Positions 1 to 11,637 of a stretch of 64,000 nt of DNA are shown in pieces; position 1 is the stretch's first letter; each line of letters begins with the position of its first letter. A program made the translations under genes and the position numbers. This DNA is from Lunularia cruciata. Its lineage: Eukaryota; Streptophyta; Marchantiopsida; Lunulariales; Lunulariaceae. Below the pieces are notes generated by a model. The model worked only from the letters and a program-made list of their open reading frames with translations, made no database searches and was not told the DNA's origin. The DNA lies in contig OX419759.1 of NCBI GenBank assembly GCA_948567375.1, positions 57,626,593 through 57,690,592 of the forward strand. Direction: 5' to 3'.

Positions 1-695
1 GTTCATTATGATGTCTTTGAAGTGATTTTGTACATCTTGTACACATGAGAGGATTTGGAGAGATTGTATGAGATGGATTGCAGATTTTAGGGATCAAGGT
101 GATTTTGGGCAAAATCTCAAGTTTGAGATCTGAAAAGGAAATTTCTACACATGATATCTTAGGTTGTCCTCCAGTTAGCACACTTGAAATTATTGTGAGT
201 ACTATTTTGGGCATTGGGCTAGAATTTTTGAAAGTTGATAGGGTAAACTACTCCTGTGATTACATGCTCTCTAGAAACTTTTACAGAGTCTGCCATTTCT
301 TCAATTTTCAGTGGATTGTTCTGAAACTTTGTGAGAAAATTAAGTACACTACATTCTACTTGCTGACACAAAAATTAGAGAGAGATCATTCTTAAACACT
401 GAGTTATGAGTTCTTGAAGTTAGGGGGGTGGTTTTCAGACCAAATCTGAAATATGTGTGCTAAATAGAAAGGTTTCTAGGCCTAATAGCTCAATGAAAAG
501 ATCTAAAATTTTGCAAAGAGTGACACCTTGTAGTTTTTATCAAATCCGTAAAATTTCAGAGGAATTTCACATACAAGTTGAGAGGTTTGAGTGAAATTGT
601 GAGGAAGGGTCAATTCTGCAAAGATGAGATCTCATGCATCATGAGTTTGAGAGCAACAAAAAACATATTTGAGTGTTTAGATTCATCTTGGGAAC
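1..695. other. Non-coding, repeat-like sequence at window start
   Basis: No convincing gene was seen. The stretch is AT-rich, with short open frames that resemble no known protein. It lies directly upstream of decayed gag sequence, so it is probably leader or flanking retrotransposon sequence of element A. No copy of the LTR that starts at 6581 could be found here. Confidence 0.5.
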
Positions 696-1061
696 ATGGA
701 GAGTCATCAAGAGTGGAAATTGAGACTATGCAAAGTTCCTAAAGGGTTTGAGGTGATAATAGGGGTAGATTTTAGGAAAAGAGAGTTTACAATAGAATTT
801 AAAGAGAGTGTTGAGAGGCTCCAAAAAACTACACCACTTGGAGGAAAGAGTGAATCTAAGTGCTTTCTATGTGGAGAGAAGAGACATAAGGCAAGTTCAT
901 GCCCATTGACCTTTGAGAGCAAGAGATTGAGGGAAAGGAGAGGCTTACTTGACTTGGGTTTGCATGTTGAACCTTCTTCACCGAGATTGGGATGGAGAAG
1001 ATCTAAGACCACGGAGTTGTGTGAGGTTTGTGGAATGGAAGGACTTCCAAAAGGACATTAG
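696..1061 (+). pseudogene. Short zinc-knuckle (CCHC) open frame, gag-like fragment
   Basis: This open frame of 121 codons has one clear CCHC zinc knuckle, CFLCGEKRHKASSC, near residue 56, spaced C-x2-C-x4-H-x4-C as in retrotransposon gag nucleocapsids. The N-terminal half is lysine/arginine-rich and has no recognised fold. A second pair of cysteines (CEVC) near residue 109 could be part of another broken knuckle. It sits upstream of the clear gag of element A but is not in one open frame with it. It is either a displaced gag remnant or part of an older element. Host function is unlikely given the surroundings. Confidence 0.45.
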
Positions 1062-1436
1062 TGTAGTGGAGTAAAAGCACTTTTGGAGATTTTTGTGAAA
1101 GATCTTGGAGAGAGTCTTAGTATAGCTCCAGAAATACTACCAGCTTCATCAACTAGTTCTCAATATTAGTGATGGAGATAATCTTTCAACTTATGGATAA
1201 ACTATCCATGAGAGTTTGATTAATATGCACTCTAGGATTTGATGTTGCCATAGAAATCTTGGAGCAACCTGAACTTCTTTTGTTCCCTTGGGTGGATTCT
1301 TCTCAAATGGTGTTAGTCATGTATATACTTTATTAGTTATAGAGTGAGAGAAAGAAAAGAGAAAAAAAAATTGAGAGAAAAGAAAGATAGTGAGAGGTTA
1401 AGATGAGGAAACTTCCAGTTTTCTTTGGATGGAGAA

Positions 1437-1522
1437 GATGTGGAGGCCTTTGTGAGAGACTTCAAGAGAGGTTGCATAGGATGTGGAGGCCTTTGTGAGA
1501 TACTTCAAGAGAGGTTGCATAG
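1437..1522 (+). repeat. 43-bp tandem duplication in 5' gag region
   Basis: Two adjacent 43-bp units (1437-1479 and 1480-1522) beginning gatgtggagg differ at one base. Because 43 is not a multiple of three, the duplication shifts the gag frame. This probably explains why the gag frame upstream of 1656 cannot be followed. Confidence 0.9.
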
Positions 1523-1655
1523 AAAAAATGAGAGGAGGAAGAATGAGTGGGCCTCATTATTACCAGATTTCTTTGAGGATGCAACAATTACATAGTATGA
1601 GTCAGAATACCAAAAGAGAGAGAGGAGAGATGGGCAAGAAGAGTCTTGGGAGACT

Positions 1656-2681
1656 TTGACTTCAGCACTCATTGAAAACTTTCTCCCAGATGAGAGTTAT
1701 GAGAGATTGATGAGTGAGGTTACCTTTCTTAATCAAGGAGATGGAGAGAAAGTGAGAGTCTATGTGGAAAGAGTGGAAAAGTTAGAGTCCAGATTTTGCA
1801 TAGTGTTGAGGAAGGATGGGGATGATGTGGAGACTACTATGATTGGCATAGGGGCCATGCTCACCAAGAATTTTGTAGGAGGGTTGAGACTACAAATTAG
1901 AGGCAAGGTGAGATATGAGAAACCTTCCAAGGTTGAAGCTAACAAGATCGCAATTTGTATGGAGGAGAGTTTGGAAGGAGATGAGAGTGATTTGGTGGTA
2001 AAGGAGGTTGTGCATCCTCCTCAAGGCTACAAGTATGGTGGAACTTCCAACACTTTGGTGGCAAGGGTTGCACCACAAGTAGTAGTTGCTCTAGTTCTTG
2101 CACCTCCACCAATGGATCCATTTCAAACAATCACAAAACAACTTGCAGATCTCAAAATCAATGTGGTGCAACTATGGGAGAAGAGAGAGGTGGATCAGAA
2201 TGTGGGGAGAGGGCCTAGGAGTTATGGAAACTATCCATATAGAGGAGGCCAACTAGCTTACAATTTCAATGATAAAAATTGTTTTGGTTGTGGAGGAAGA
2301 GGCCATATCCAAAGGAATTGCCCAAATTCCACTTACTATGGAGGAAGGGGTTTTGAGGGAGCCAATAGAGGGAAAGAGTGAGGTAGTGAAACCCAAGTGG
2401 CTCCTAATCCAAACAAAGGTAAGGGGATAGCATCCATAGATGTGGTTGAGAGAAGGTATGAGAAGGGAGAGTGCTCAAACTCCAAGGGTCTTAATTTGGA
2501 GCTTTTGGCACAAGAGAAGAAGAAAGCTCGTTTTGCAAAGGATGTTCACTCTTCTCAAGGATTGACTCTAAGCAAGGATACTCCTATGTCTACTAGGAGC
2601 ACTCGCACCTCAACACCATCAACAACAAACACTCCAAGGAAGAATTTGGGGATGGAGGATTTCTTGATTTCAAAGCAATAG
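1656..2681 (+). pseudogene. gag of element A (capsid and nucleocapsid)
   Basis: The frame resembles a Ty3/gypsy Gag. An N-terminal helical capsid-like part of about 120 residues is followed by a proline-rich linker and a CCHC knuckle, CFGCGGRGHIQRNC, near residue 210 (about nt 2280-2320). Gag packages element RNA into cytoplasmic particles. The frame is closed by TGA at 2379-2381 but continues in the same frame from 2397 to a TAG at 2679-2681, through a Ser/Thr-rich spacer leading to the protease. The start is uncertain because the 43-bp duplication upstream disrupts the frame. Confidence 0.75.
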
Positions 2682-2693
2682 TGGAACTACAGT

Positions 2694-3191
2694 GTGTTGG
2701 AGGACGTTGGTAGCCACAATGCTAACATCACAGTGGGCCAATTGATTGCTTTGAACCCTACCTTGAGAAAAGAGCTTAGAGGTGGTTTGAGTTCTACAAG
2801 GATCAAGAGGAAGAAGAAGGCAAAAGCTCTAGTATCAATGGGGGTGGTGGATGCCAAGCCAGCACCATGGGAGGCTTGTGAATATGCTTCCAAGATTGAT
2901 GTGAGAGTGAATGGTCACAATATCAAGGATGCTTTGGTTGATGGAGGATCATTAGTAAATGCCATGTCAGAAAGGTTGATGAAGAAGTTGGGTATGCTAC
3001 CCTCAAGACCTTCAACATTTGTGGTGAGCATGGCAAATAAACAACAAGTTCAACCAGTAGGGGTGATGGATAAGGTGGTAGTTTCAGTTATGGGAGTTCA
3101 AAATCTCATAACTTTCCAAGTCTTGAAGGATTCAAGCTATGACATACTTCTTGGGAGGCCATGGTTGAGAGTAGCACGCACAACTAATTGA
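2694..3191 (+). pseudogene. Aspartic protease of element A
   Basis: This is the retropepsin that would process the polyprotein. The active-site loop reads ALVDGGSLVNAMS, so the usual D-T/S-G-S motif appears as D-G-G-S. The C-terminal flap and hydrophobic motif ILLGRPWLR is well kept, which makes the family assignment safe. The frame continues from gag in the same phase and ends at a TGA (3189-3191), after which an acidic linker and RT follow in the same frame. The altered second active-site residue suggests lost activity. Confidence 0.75.
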
Positions 3192-3206
3192 TGGCACAAA
3201 GGGTAC

Positions 3207-4960
3207 TTGAAGATTGGGCCATCAAACCATAGTGTCACAGTTCTTGTGACTAACACCACCAACACTTCACATTCAGATACACCATCTTTTGATTATTGGG
3301 AACCAGATTCTGAAGAAGGAGCTTTAGATGTGGACACAAGCATGGAAGAGGACACTTTCACGGAGGAGGATGAATCTAAATCTGATTCAAATGTGTATTC
3401 TTTGTGTGCTATGAATTTTGCACCTAAGCCAAAGGTTTTGAAGGACCCAAATAAATCACCATTGACACTTGAGGAGGTAGAGAGAAGGTTATCTACCCTC
3501 AAGTATGGTCCAAATATTACCAAGGAGGAGAAGGTGAGATTTGAGGAGATTTTCTGCAAGTTCATCCATGTGTTTGCTTTCAGTTACAAGGAATTGAAGG
3601 AAGTCACCTTGGAGAAGCACAAGATAGAGGTGTAGTCCCATGCAAGACCAATCCGCCAAAAGCAACATTGCATTAGCCCACTAATATCTTTGGTTGTGAA
3701 GGGGGAGATTGATAAGCTCAAGGAGGTTGGATTTATCTTTGAGGTAGAGAATTCAGAATGGGTGTCTCCAATGGTCATTGTGAAGAAAAATAATAGCAAG
3801 CTTTGGGTATGTGTAGATTACAAGAAGCTCAATGTTGTTACCAAGAAGGACTACTACCCATTGCCATTCATTGATGAGATCTTGGAGGAGGTTTCAGGTC
3901 ATGAGAGGTACAATTTTGGAGATGGTTATAGTGGATATAACAAATCAAGATTGCACCAGAGCATCAACAACTCACCACAGTCACCACAACTTGGGGAACT
4001 TACACTTTCAAGGTCATGCCTTTTGGGCTTTGCAATGCTCTAGCCACATTCCAACGGTTCATGACAAGGTATTTGAACCTTTCATTGGGAATTTGTGAGA
4101 GATTTCATTGTGACTTTTGTATCCATGGGAGCAAGGATGAGCACTTTGAGCACCTAATCAAGGTCCTGCAATGCCTGGATGAGGCAAATGCATCACTCAA
4201 CCTAGAGAAGTGCATTTTTGGATGTGAAGAGGGTCTACTTTTGGGGCACATCATCTCCAAGGATGGAATAGTAGTTGATCCTGAGAAGGTGAGGAAAATC
4301 TCAAACCTTCCATTCCCTTCAAGCTTCATAAAGTTATGCCAATTCTTGGGATAGTTGGGTACTATAGGAGGTTCATCTTCTCATTTTCCAACAAGGCTTA
4401 TGCATTGACCATCTACATGAAGAAGGGTGTAGATTATATGGTGATTTTGGAGGACAAGGAGGCTCTCAAAGCTTTTGAGGAGCTCAAGGAATCCCTTGTT
4501 GTGGCTCCAATTCTTGCTAAACCTGATTGGAGTAAGCCTTTCATCCTCTACACTGATGCTTCAAATGTATCTATAGGATGCACTCTTAGTCAATTAGATC
4601 AAGATGGGCATGATCATCCAATAGCTTATGCTAGAAGGCAGATGGTTTTAGCAGAAAAGAACTACTCTATCACAAAGAGAGAAAGGTTGGCAGTGATCTT
4701 TGGTCTCAAGAAGTTTAGACACTCTTTGATTGGAGAGAAAGCCACCATTGTCATGGATCACAAGGCTTTGAAGTACATCTTCAACAAGTCTAATGTTGAA
4801 GGGAGACTAGCAAGGTGGATGATACTCTTGTTTGAGTATGACTACACCATTGAGGATAAGCCAGGAAAGAAACATGCAAATGTTGATTTGTTATCTAGTG
4901 CCTATGACAATGATGGAGATGAGCCAATGGATGATTCCTTCTTGGATGAGGAGCTCATGA
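3207..4960 (+). pseudogene. Reverse transcriptase and RNase H of element A
   Basis: The acidic linker (3207-3480) leads into RT landmarks. These include a segment reading PMVIVKKNNSKLWVCVDYKKLN near 3770, YYPLPFIDEIL near 3860, and MPFGLCNALATFQRFM at 4016-4063. The catalytic aspartate pair, expected just before CIHGSKDEHFEHL (about 4105-4150), is destroyed by a one-base deletion, so the enzyme cannot be active. RNase H follows from about 4420, with FILYTDASN (first catalytic Asp) near 4550 and a later MDHKALKYI segment. Stops and at least two frame changes occur inside RT. Confidence 0.8.
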
Positions 4961-5149
4961 CAATCTCAGTCACTCAAGAGGTTTCAATGGAGTACAAGGA
5001 GATTGTGGATTTTGTGACGAGAGGTTATTATCCAAAAGGGATGCATGATAGGGAGAGGAAGGCTCTTGCAGCAAGATCTAGACCTTACACAATGGTGGAG
5101 GATATTCTTTTTCACCATGGAGCAGATGGTCTACTTCAAAGAGCAATGG

Positions 5150-6520
5150 GTAAGGAAGAGTCCATCCTACTTATAAAGGAGTTTCATGAAGGTTTAGTGT
5201 GTGGAGGACACTTTGCAGGAAAGGTGATTGCTTTCATTATTTTAGATGCAAGTTACCATTGGAGTGGGATTTTCAAGGATTGTCTTGATTATTGCAAAAC
5301 TTGTCATGTTTGTCAAGCTTTTGCTAGAAAGTCTACATCCACTTCACCTCTTGGATCAATTCCATTGTAAGGACCTTTTGAGAAGTGGGGAATTGATTTT
5401 TTAGGTCTTCTCAATAGAACCCCAAAGAAGAATTGGTACATTGTGGTAGTTACTTATTACCTTACCAAATGGGTTGAGGCTAGACAATTGAGGGACAAGA
5501 ATGAAGATGAAGTTGGTAGATTTATTTATGAATGCATTATCACTAGATTTGGATGCCCTTTGGAGTTGGTTTCTGATAGAGGAGGAGAGTTTACAAGAAG
5601 TATGGGTTTAGCATATGCTTCCTGTAACTACAGCCATGCTACAACATTTCTCTATCACACATAGAGTAACTACATCCTATAAGCCAAATTCCAATGGCTT
5701 GGCAGAGAGAACCAATCAGACCTTGTGCATGATGTTGGCCAAAGATGTAGAAATGGAGGGGGCTAAACATCATTGGGACAAGAGGATTCATGCAGTTTTG
5801 AGGGAGTATAGGACAACCATGAAGACTTCCACCGGATACTCTCTATTTCAATTGGTGTATGGTATTGAGTCTACCTTACCTATTCACTTTGATCTTCCTA
5901 CCTTCCAAAGCATTCATAAGAGATTGAAGAAAGCACAAGGAGGTGATGCAGAGAAGTCAAGGAAGGATCAACTCATGGAGTTGGAAGAGGCAAGAGCAGT
6001 TGCTATGGAGGGGGCTAAACATCATTGGAACAAGAGGATTCATACAATTTTGTGGGAGTATAGGACAACCATGAGGACTTCCACTAGATATTCTCCATTT
6101 CAATTGGTATATGGTATTGAGTCTACCCTACCTATTCACTTTGATCTTCCTACCTTCTGAAGCATTCATAGGAGATTGAAGAAAGCACAAGGAGGTGATG
6201 CAGAGAAGTCAAGGAAGGAACAACTCATGGAGTTGGAAGAGGCAAGAGCAATTGCTATGGTTCAAGTGGAGGAAGCCAAGAGGAAACAAAAGGAGAGCTA
6301 TGACAAGAGGCAAGACAAGAAGAAGGTGGAGCCTTTCAAAGAAGGTGATTGGGTAATGTTGTTTGATTCTATTTGATTCAAGAGAGTGCAAAAGAAGTTT
6401 TTGCCTAAGTATTTTGGACCTTTCATAGTGGAGAAGGTGTGGGGCAATTACACCTATGATCTCAAGGAGTTGGGAGGAAGACACTTTGATAGGATTAACC
6501 ATGATAATTTGAAGACATAT
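5150..6520 (+). pseudogene. Integrase of element A
   Basis: The zinc-binding HHCC domain is recognisable from a histidine in FHEGLVCGGHF to CKTCHVC (about 5180-5320). The catalytic core shows WGIDFLG (first D, about 5390), LVSDRGGEF (second D, about 5568) and SNGLAERTN (the E, about 5690). Integrase inserts the cDNA into the nuclear genome. The frame changes near 5610. The C-terminal part contains an 84-codon tandem duplication, the second copy of which carries a stop (about 6160). A basic region follows (KRKQKESYDKRQDKKK) ahead of the polypurine tract. No chromodomain is recognised. Confidence 0.8.
5753..6256 (+). repeat. 252-bp in-frame tandem duplication within integrase
   Basis: Two adjacent 252-bp units (5753-6004 and 6005-6256) begin atggagggggctaaacatca. 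They encode matching 84-residue blocks that include EYRTTM, FQLVYGIESTLPIHF and KAQGGDAEKSRK, with scattered substitutions. The duplicated block spans the end of the integrase core and the start of its C-terminal domain. Confidence 0.92.
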
Positions 6521-6567
6521 CATAGAAGGTAGAGAGACCTTCACTTTGAGGACAAAGTAAAAACTTA

Positions 6568-7320
6568 GTCCGGGGGTAAATGTAACACCCATTTGTGCAT
6601 GTGTGTGGTATTGTGATATTTAGCTTGGTATTAAAAGTACTTGAGAGATATTATTTATATAGAGATAAAGTATGGTTCTACATTAGTCATGATTAGCTAA
6701 AGTTTTTCAAAGCTAAGATAGAGAGGACCTTACTTTAGAGGAAGTAGAAAAGATGAGCACCACTATTTTGGATTCTAATGTGTTGACTTGGTATTACTCC
6801 TAGGTGTTTGGCTTTGAGGAAAGAGTTGAGAACTCTTGGGCCCGCAATCCTTTTTGTTTTGGATTCTTCTATAGTCCAAGGATAGCCCATGTGAAGGAGT
6901 CCTTGACTTAGTGGTTGGGTCAAGATAAGATCACGTGCTAGTGGAATATTCCCATCTGAATGAATATTCTTTTCTACTTCTTGAATTTACTTGAATTTAA
7001 GTCTAGTAACTTGAGTTACTGTGGTAATTAATAACTTTGGTACATAATTATTTCACAAGTATATGAACAAGGGGTGAGGAGGTACTCATCATCCTTTCAT
7101 TTGCAACTATCTCTCTCTCATTGAGTTCTCTAGTGAGCAATGTCTTGAGTCTTGGGGTGTTAGCCTTGGAGGAGTATGATGGAGTTGGGGTTCCTTGCCT
7201 TCTAAGTGCGCTACCATAATAGCCATCAGAGGTTCATCTTGAGTGAGAGACAGGCCGGCTCACAAAGCCTCACGAGATAAATTGGTGGAGTTGAAGCAGA
7301 TTGGCTTAGTACGGAGCTAC
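6568..7320 (+). repeat. Polypurine tract and 3' LTR of element A
   Basis: A purine-rich stretch ending gggggtaaa (about 6571-6580) is followed directly by TGTAACACCC at 6581, a typical LTR start, about 50 bp after integrase coding sequence ends. The LTR interior has no coding potential. The right end is uncertain. Sequence up to about 7320 looks non-coding and the next element's gag begins soon after. No second copy is available in the window for comparison. Confidence 0.6.
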
Positions 7321-7547
7321 ATCACAAAATTTTAGAACATCATCATGCAAATTCTATATAAACAAGAAGGTGAAGTTTTGGATCAATTTGTGTGGGACTG
7401 AAGTCATGAACCAAATTGGAAGTGACCATGCAAGAACCAAAAAATGTGGAAGGAGCCATGCAATTGGCCAAGCGCTTTGATTCCTTGGTTGGAACAACGT
7501 GGTCTTGAACTCGACCTACACAAAGCCTACCAATACACTACGCACGG

Positions 7548-8115
7548 GTGGAAGAACCAAAGGAGATTGATGTTATCCAACAGAGACCACTTGGTATAGC
7601 GGATAGAGAAAGATTGCAACAAAATGGAGGTTGTTTTTATTGTTGCCAAGTTGGGCATTGCATTGCTGAGTGTCCACTTAAGAATGTGCGACCTCAACAA
7701 GTTGCCCAAATGGAGTTTGTGGAACAAAATGATTAGGGAAACAAGGAATCCCATTAGGAGATTTCCAGCCGCTTATTGGGAGCTTGATAAGTTCCAATGG
7801 TATTGAAAGCTTGACCTATGCAAGTTTGTTTCCCTTGCAAGGTATGATATCTAATTAGGGTTGTAGGATTTTGGTTGTAGGATTTTGGTTGATACGGGAA
7901 GTTCAAAGAATTGCATGTTTATGCAAGTAGTAAAGGAATTGGGTATTCCTATCAAGCTGGTGATTGGAAGTAGATTGATGATGGCATATGGTAAAACAGG
8001 TTCTCCATTCCAAACCTCGCATCTTGTTACCTTTAAGATTGGGAAGGAGTATTTGGAGTGTATGAGGTTTGTAGTGGCATCTCTACACTATGATGTCATT
8101 TTAGGACTACCTTAG
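7548..8115 (+). pseudogene. gag end and protease of element E
   Basis: A CCHC knuckle, CFYCCQVGHCIAEC, lies at about 7635-7675 and closes a gag remnant. After non-coding sequence and a frame change, the aspartic protease begins near 7885. It shows MVDTGSSKNCMF, an intact D-T-G-S active site, and ends with DVILGLP near 8110. The protease catalytic motif is intact, unlike that of element A, but the surrounding polyprotein is broken. Confidence 0.75.
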
Positions 8116-8175
8116 CTTGAACGTCATAAAGTTCAATTTGATTGGACCCAATTACAAATTCAAGTACAACACCAA

Positions 8176-8419
8176 GGTAGGAAGTTCCGATTAGGTTGTC
8201 TAGCACCTCTGAGTAAGACACCTAGAATAGTCAGTCCCAGGATGGGAAGTTTGTTGAGAAGGTAGCCATAGAGCAGCCTTGAGGAGAGAGGAGCCCCAAG
8301 ATAGGAAGTTTTCCAGGAACGCAACCATGGAGCAAGCTTTGAAGAGAAATGAGTCCCTAGATGGGAAGTTTGATAGTGAAACAATCACAAAGTAAGCTTT
8401 GGAGGAAGATAAGTCTGTT
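8176..8419 (+). repeat. About 60-bp tandem repeats in the protease-RT linker of element E
   Basis: Three consecutive units start at 8241, 8300 and 8360, each opening gatgggaagt or gataggaagt. They are 59, 60 and 60 bp long, with diverged interiors. A fourth, more degenerate unit may precede them from about 8176. The period is close to 20 codons, so this is probably an expanded linker peptide that has since decayed. Confidence 0.7.
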
Positions 8420-8689
8420 TTTGCAGTGTGGATCAAGCCAATTGCACAAGGAAAAATTTGAGGAGAGCCAAGAGCCTCATCAAGCAATGGTTGATCAGAT
8501 AGTTTAGGAGTTTGCAAATGTGTTTCCAATTGATCTGCCAAAGGGATTACCCTCCAATCGTGGTATGCCCTTCAAGATTGAGTTATTGAGCCAAGGAGTA
8601 CTCTAGTGAGTAGACCAATCTATTGACTCTCACCAAAGGAGTTGGAGGAGTTACAAACAACACTTACGGAGTTGGTAGAGAAGGACTTC

Positions 8690-9870
8690 AGACAACAAAG
8701 TACCTCTCCTTGGGGAGCACCAATACTATTCATTCCAAAGAAGGATAGAGGACTTTGTTTTTGTATTGATTATCGTGGGCTCATTAAGCAAATAGTGAAG
8801 AATGCATATCCCTTGCCTTAGATTGATAACTTGCTTGATCAATTGAGTGGAGCACAATACTTTTCCAAGTTGGATCTTTGTAACAGCTATTGGCAAATCC
8901 CCATTGATAGGAAGGATGTGCAAAAGACTACCTTTTGTACAAGGTATGGGTATTTTGAGTGGAGAGTTGTACTTTTTGGGCTTATTAATGCTCTCGCAAT
9001 CTTTATGGATCAGATGCATTGAGGTATTGGATGGACTATTGGATCGGTATGTGGTGGTGTTCTTAGATGATGTCTTAATCTATAGCAAGACACAAGTAGA
9101 ACTTGTGAATCATGTGTGAGAAGTCCTAAGATGACTACGACAATGGAAATTTTACTGCAAGAAGTCAAAGTGTACCTTTTGGCAAAAGGAAGCTACCTTC
9201 TTGGGTCACAAGATCTCATCAGAGGGTATCAAGATAGAAGAGAAGAAAATCAAGGCCATTATTGATTGGCCTACTCTAAAGGATGCTATAGATGTATGGG
9301 CATTTAATGGGTTGGCCAGTTTTTACCAATGGTTCATCCATTATTATGCTCATGTGACTACAACATTGACTGACCTCTTGGAGAAGTACTCAAGCTTCCA
9401 ATGGACCACCAAGCACAAAGAAGCATTCAAGAAGTTGAAACATATGAAGTCTTCAAGACCCATTCTTCAACCGCATGATCCTCAACTACCTTGTGTGGTT
9501 GATTTTGATGCTTCTAACTTTGCAATTGGAGTTGTGTTGCAACAAGAATTCCCAAATAGACTACATCCCATTGCCTTTATGTCTTGCCAATTCAATATGG
9601 CTGAAAGCAACTACTCTGCTTGAGATCAAGAAAATGCTTGCAATGGTAAATGCTATTAAGGTATGGAGACATTACGTCTTGGGGAAACAAGTGATCATGC
9701 AAACTGATCACAAACCATTGTTGCAGACCTTACACTTGGAACACATGAAGAGTTGACATCATCAATGGGAGGAACAATTCCAATTGGTTGACATCAAACT
9801 TGAGCACAAACCAGGTTGGTTCCATTTCATCCCTGATGCTTTATCACAATGACCTGATTTGAAGTCCTTT
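8690..9870 (+). pseudogene. Reverse transcriptase and RNase H of element E
   Basis: RT runs from about 8700 ([14 protein letters not shown]) through FSKLDLCNSYWQIPI near 8860 to VVFLDDVLIYSK near 9055, where the catalytic Asp pair is intact. The connection continues as FLGHKISSEGI near 9200. RNase H shows VVDFDASNFAIGVVL near 9500 and QTDHKPLL near 9705. Stops near 8820, 9020, 9118 and 9620 and several frame changes inactivate it. RT plus RNase H would make the element's cDNA in cytoplasmic particles. Confidence 0.8.
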
Positions 9871-10009
9871 CATCACAATGGCAATTACAATGGTGTCAAT
9901 TGACTCCAAGGTCCAGAACAAGTTTTAATTAGCTCTACAACAAGATCCCTTCTTCTAAATATATCCCTGTTATGATCCCTGCTATGATGCTTGTTAATAT
10001 ATGGAGAAA

Positions 10010-10646
10010 TGCACATCTACCACTCAATGGCCCCTAAGACCAATTTTACTATTAGCTCTATTTGAGAAATGAGGTATTGATTTTGTGATTTTTGATTCAA
10101 TTGGTTACCCAATTCACCAAAAAAGGTACAATTTAGTATGTAATGATTATGCAACTAAAATAGTGGAAGTGGAGGCAGCTCAAAGAGATGATGCAAAAAT
10201 AATGGTGGAATTATTTTTCCAAAACATCATCTCCAAATATGGGTGTCCTTGAGAGTTAGTTAGTGACCAAGATACTAATTTTTAACTCACTTGTGGAGGC
10301 TTCAATGAAATATTTTCAAATCAAACCTCATAAGATGACTCCCTACAACCCAAAAGCAAATGGATTGATAGAGAAAGCTAACGGGTTACATAACAAGATT
10401 CTTAATAAGGTAAAAATCAATTATGCCTATGTTTGGGATACTAAGTTACTTGTCGCTTTATGGGCATATAAGACAATTGAAAAGATTACCACTAAGCACT
10501 GTCTGGATTTTTTAATGTATGGATTGCATCCAATATTACCAGTTGAAGTTGAAGTGTAGTCATATTAGGTCCTATTTGAGGAATGGTTATCAAAGGAAAA
10601 AAGTCAAGATCTTTGGCTTCAATAGGTGATGTGTTTGGGAGAGAAG
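10010..10646 (+). pseudogene. Integrase fragment of the Athila/Tat-like family, + strand
   Basis: Translation gives QWPLRPIL, GIDFV (first D), ELVSDQDTNF (second D), NPKANGLIEKANGL (the E) and YGLHPILPVEVEV. These match the integrase of element C segment by segment. The fragment is truncated at its left and interrupted at 10646/10647 by an LTR of the same family in opposite orientation. It is the oldest recognisable layer of the nest. Confidence 0.8.
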
Positions 10647-11637
10647 TGTGACAACCCAACAAGTATCACTTTTGCGGCAATCAATAAGTAAAGTTTGTTC
10701 CCATAGAGATACAAGTCAGAAATGGTCAAAGACAAAGTAAATAATAACACTTTGTTCTTCTTGGTTGCATTTTTAATCTCTCAAGTAGAAACCACACCCA
10801 AAAGAGAGTAACAAGCACTGACTCATAGTCTTGTCACAAATTAACACTCCACAATCAAAACTCCATCAATTTTTTCCAAAAAATTTTGATTGTGATGATT
10901 CAAATTCTCTTGAAGATGGCTACTTTAGTATAAAACAACTTTGCCCTAGAATTGAGTTCCACCCCTCCACTAAAGGCACATCTTCCTTGATCAAAATTGC
11001 TTCATATCAAACTCAGGCTACACTCACAAATGCATAATACTACCAACACTATAATTCTTCATAAATTTGTCAAGGCATTGCTTTGATTGCACTTCACTCA
11101 TGATCAAACACACAAAATAAAGATCAGTGTTGTAGAATACAACATCCAACAAGCACACTGACTTGCATTTTGAAATTCTCAACACATTCAAAAACACAAA
11201 CATGAACTTGCTACTCAAAATTAAGCTTAAATGATGAGTAATAAGATACAACACTTTGCTTTATCTATCTTTAGAAATATGAATAATGAACAACAATACA
11301 TTGCACATGCTTCCTTTAAATAGGCAGAGCACTTTGCTAGCTAGCTAACTATAATAAAGTTCTATAATAACCTATAGATCCAAAATGAAAATGCACCTCT
11401 TCATAATTGCCTCTTCAAATCACAAAACTATTCCTACTCCGATCCGATGTCAAGCTCAACTTTGGCTTCCAAACCGGATTCTACTTCACAAGTTTCTCTA
11501 TCTTTGGATCTATCTAATACCTCTAAATCTTCTATTGTTTCAACTACCTCTACTCTTTGAATTACAATTGTAGACATGGGTAAGCTATCTATCTCTTTAT
11601 CTTACAAACCACTCTTCTCTAATATCTCAAGTAACTC

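Larger units (their letters stand above)
696..7320 (+). mobile_element. Element A: decayed Ty3/gypsy LTR retrotransposon
   Basis: The domain order is gag, protease, reverse transcriptase, RNase H, integrase, polypurine tract and 3' LTR, which is the Ty3/gypsy order. gag through early RT (1656 to about 3945) stays in a single frame broken by stops near 2380, 2680, 3190 and 3634. Later parts need frame changes near 3950, 4340 and 5610. A 43-bp tandem repeat near the gag start and a 252-bp tandem repeat in integrase add further damage. No 5' LTR is visible in the window, so the true left end is unknown and the right LTR end is approximate. The element is not autonomous. Confidence 0.85.
7330..9960 (+). 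mobile_element. Element E: truncated Ty3/gypsy retrotransposon
   Basis: Only the gag end, protease, RT and RNase H remain. There is no 5' LTR and no integrase of its own. The RT motif set (SKLDL, IPIDRKD, VFLDDVLIYS, TRYGYFEWRV) differs from element A and is chromovirus-like. Several stops (for example about 8820 and 9020) and frame changes are present. Its right end abuts an integrase fragment of the Athila/Tat-like family near 9960-10010. Confidence 0.8.
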
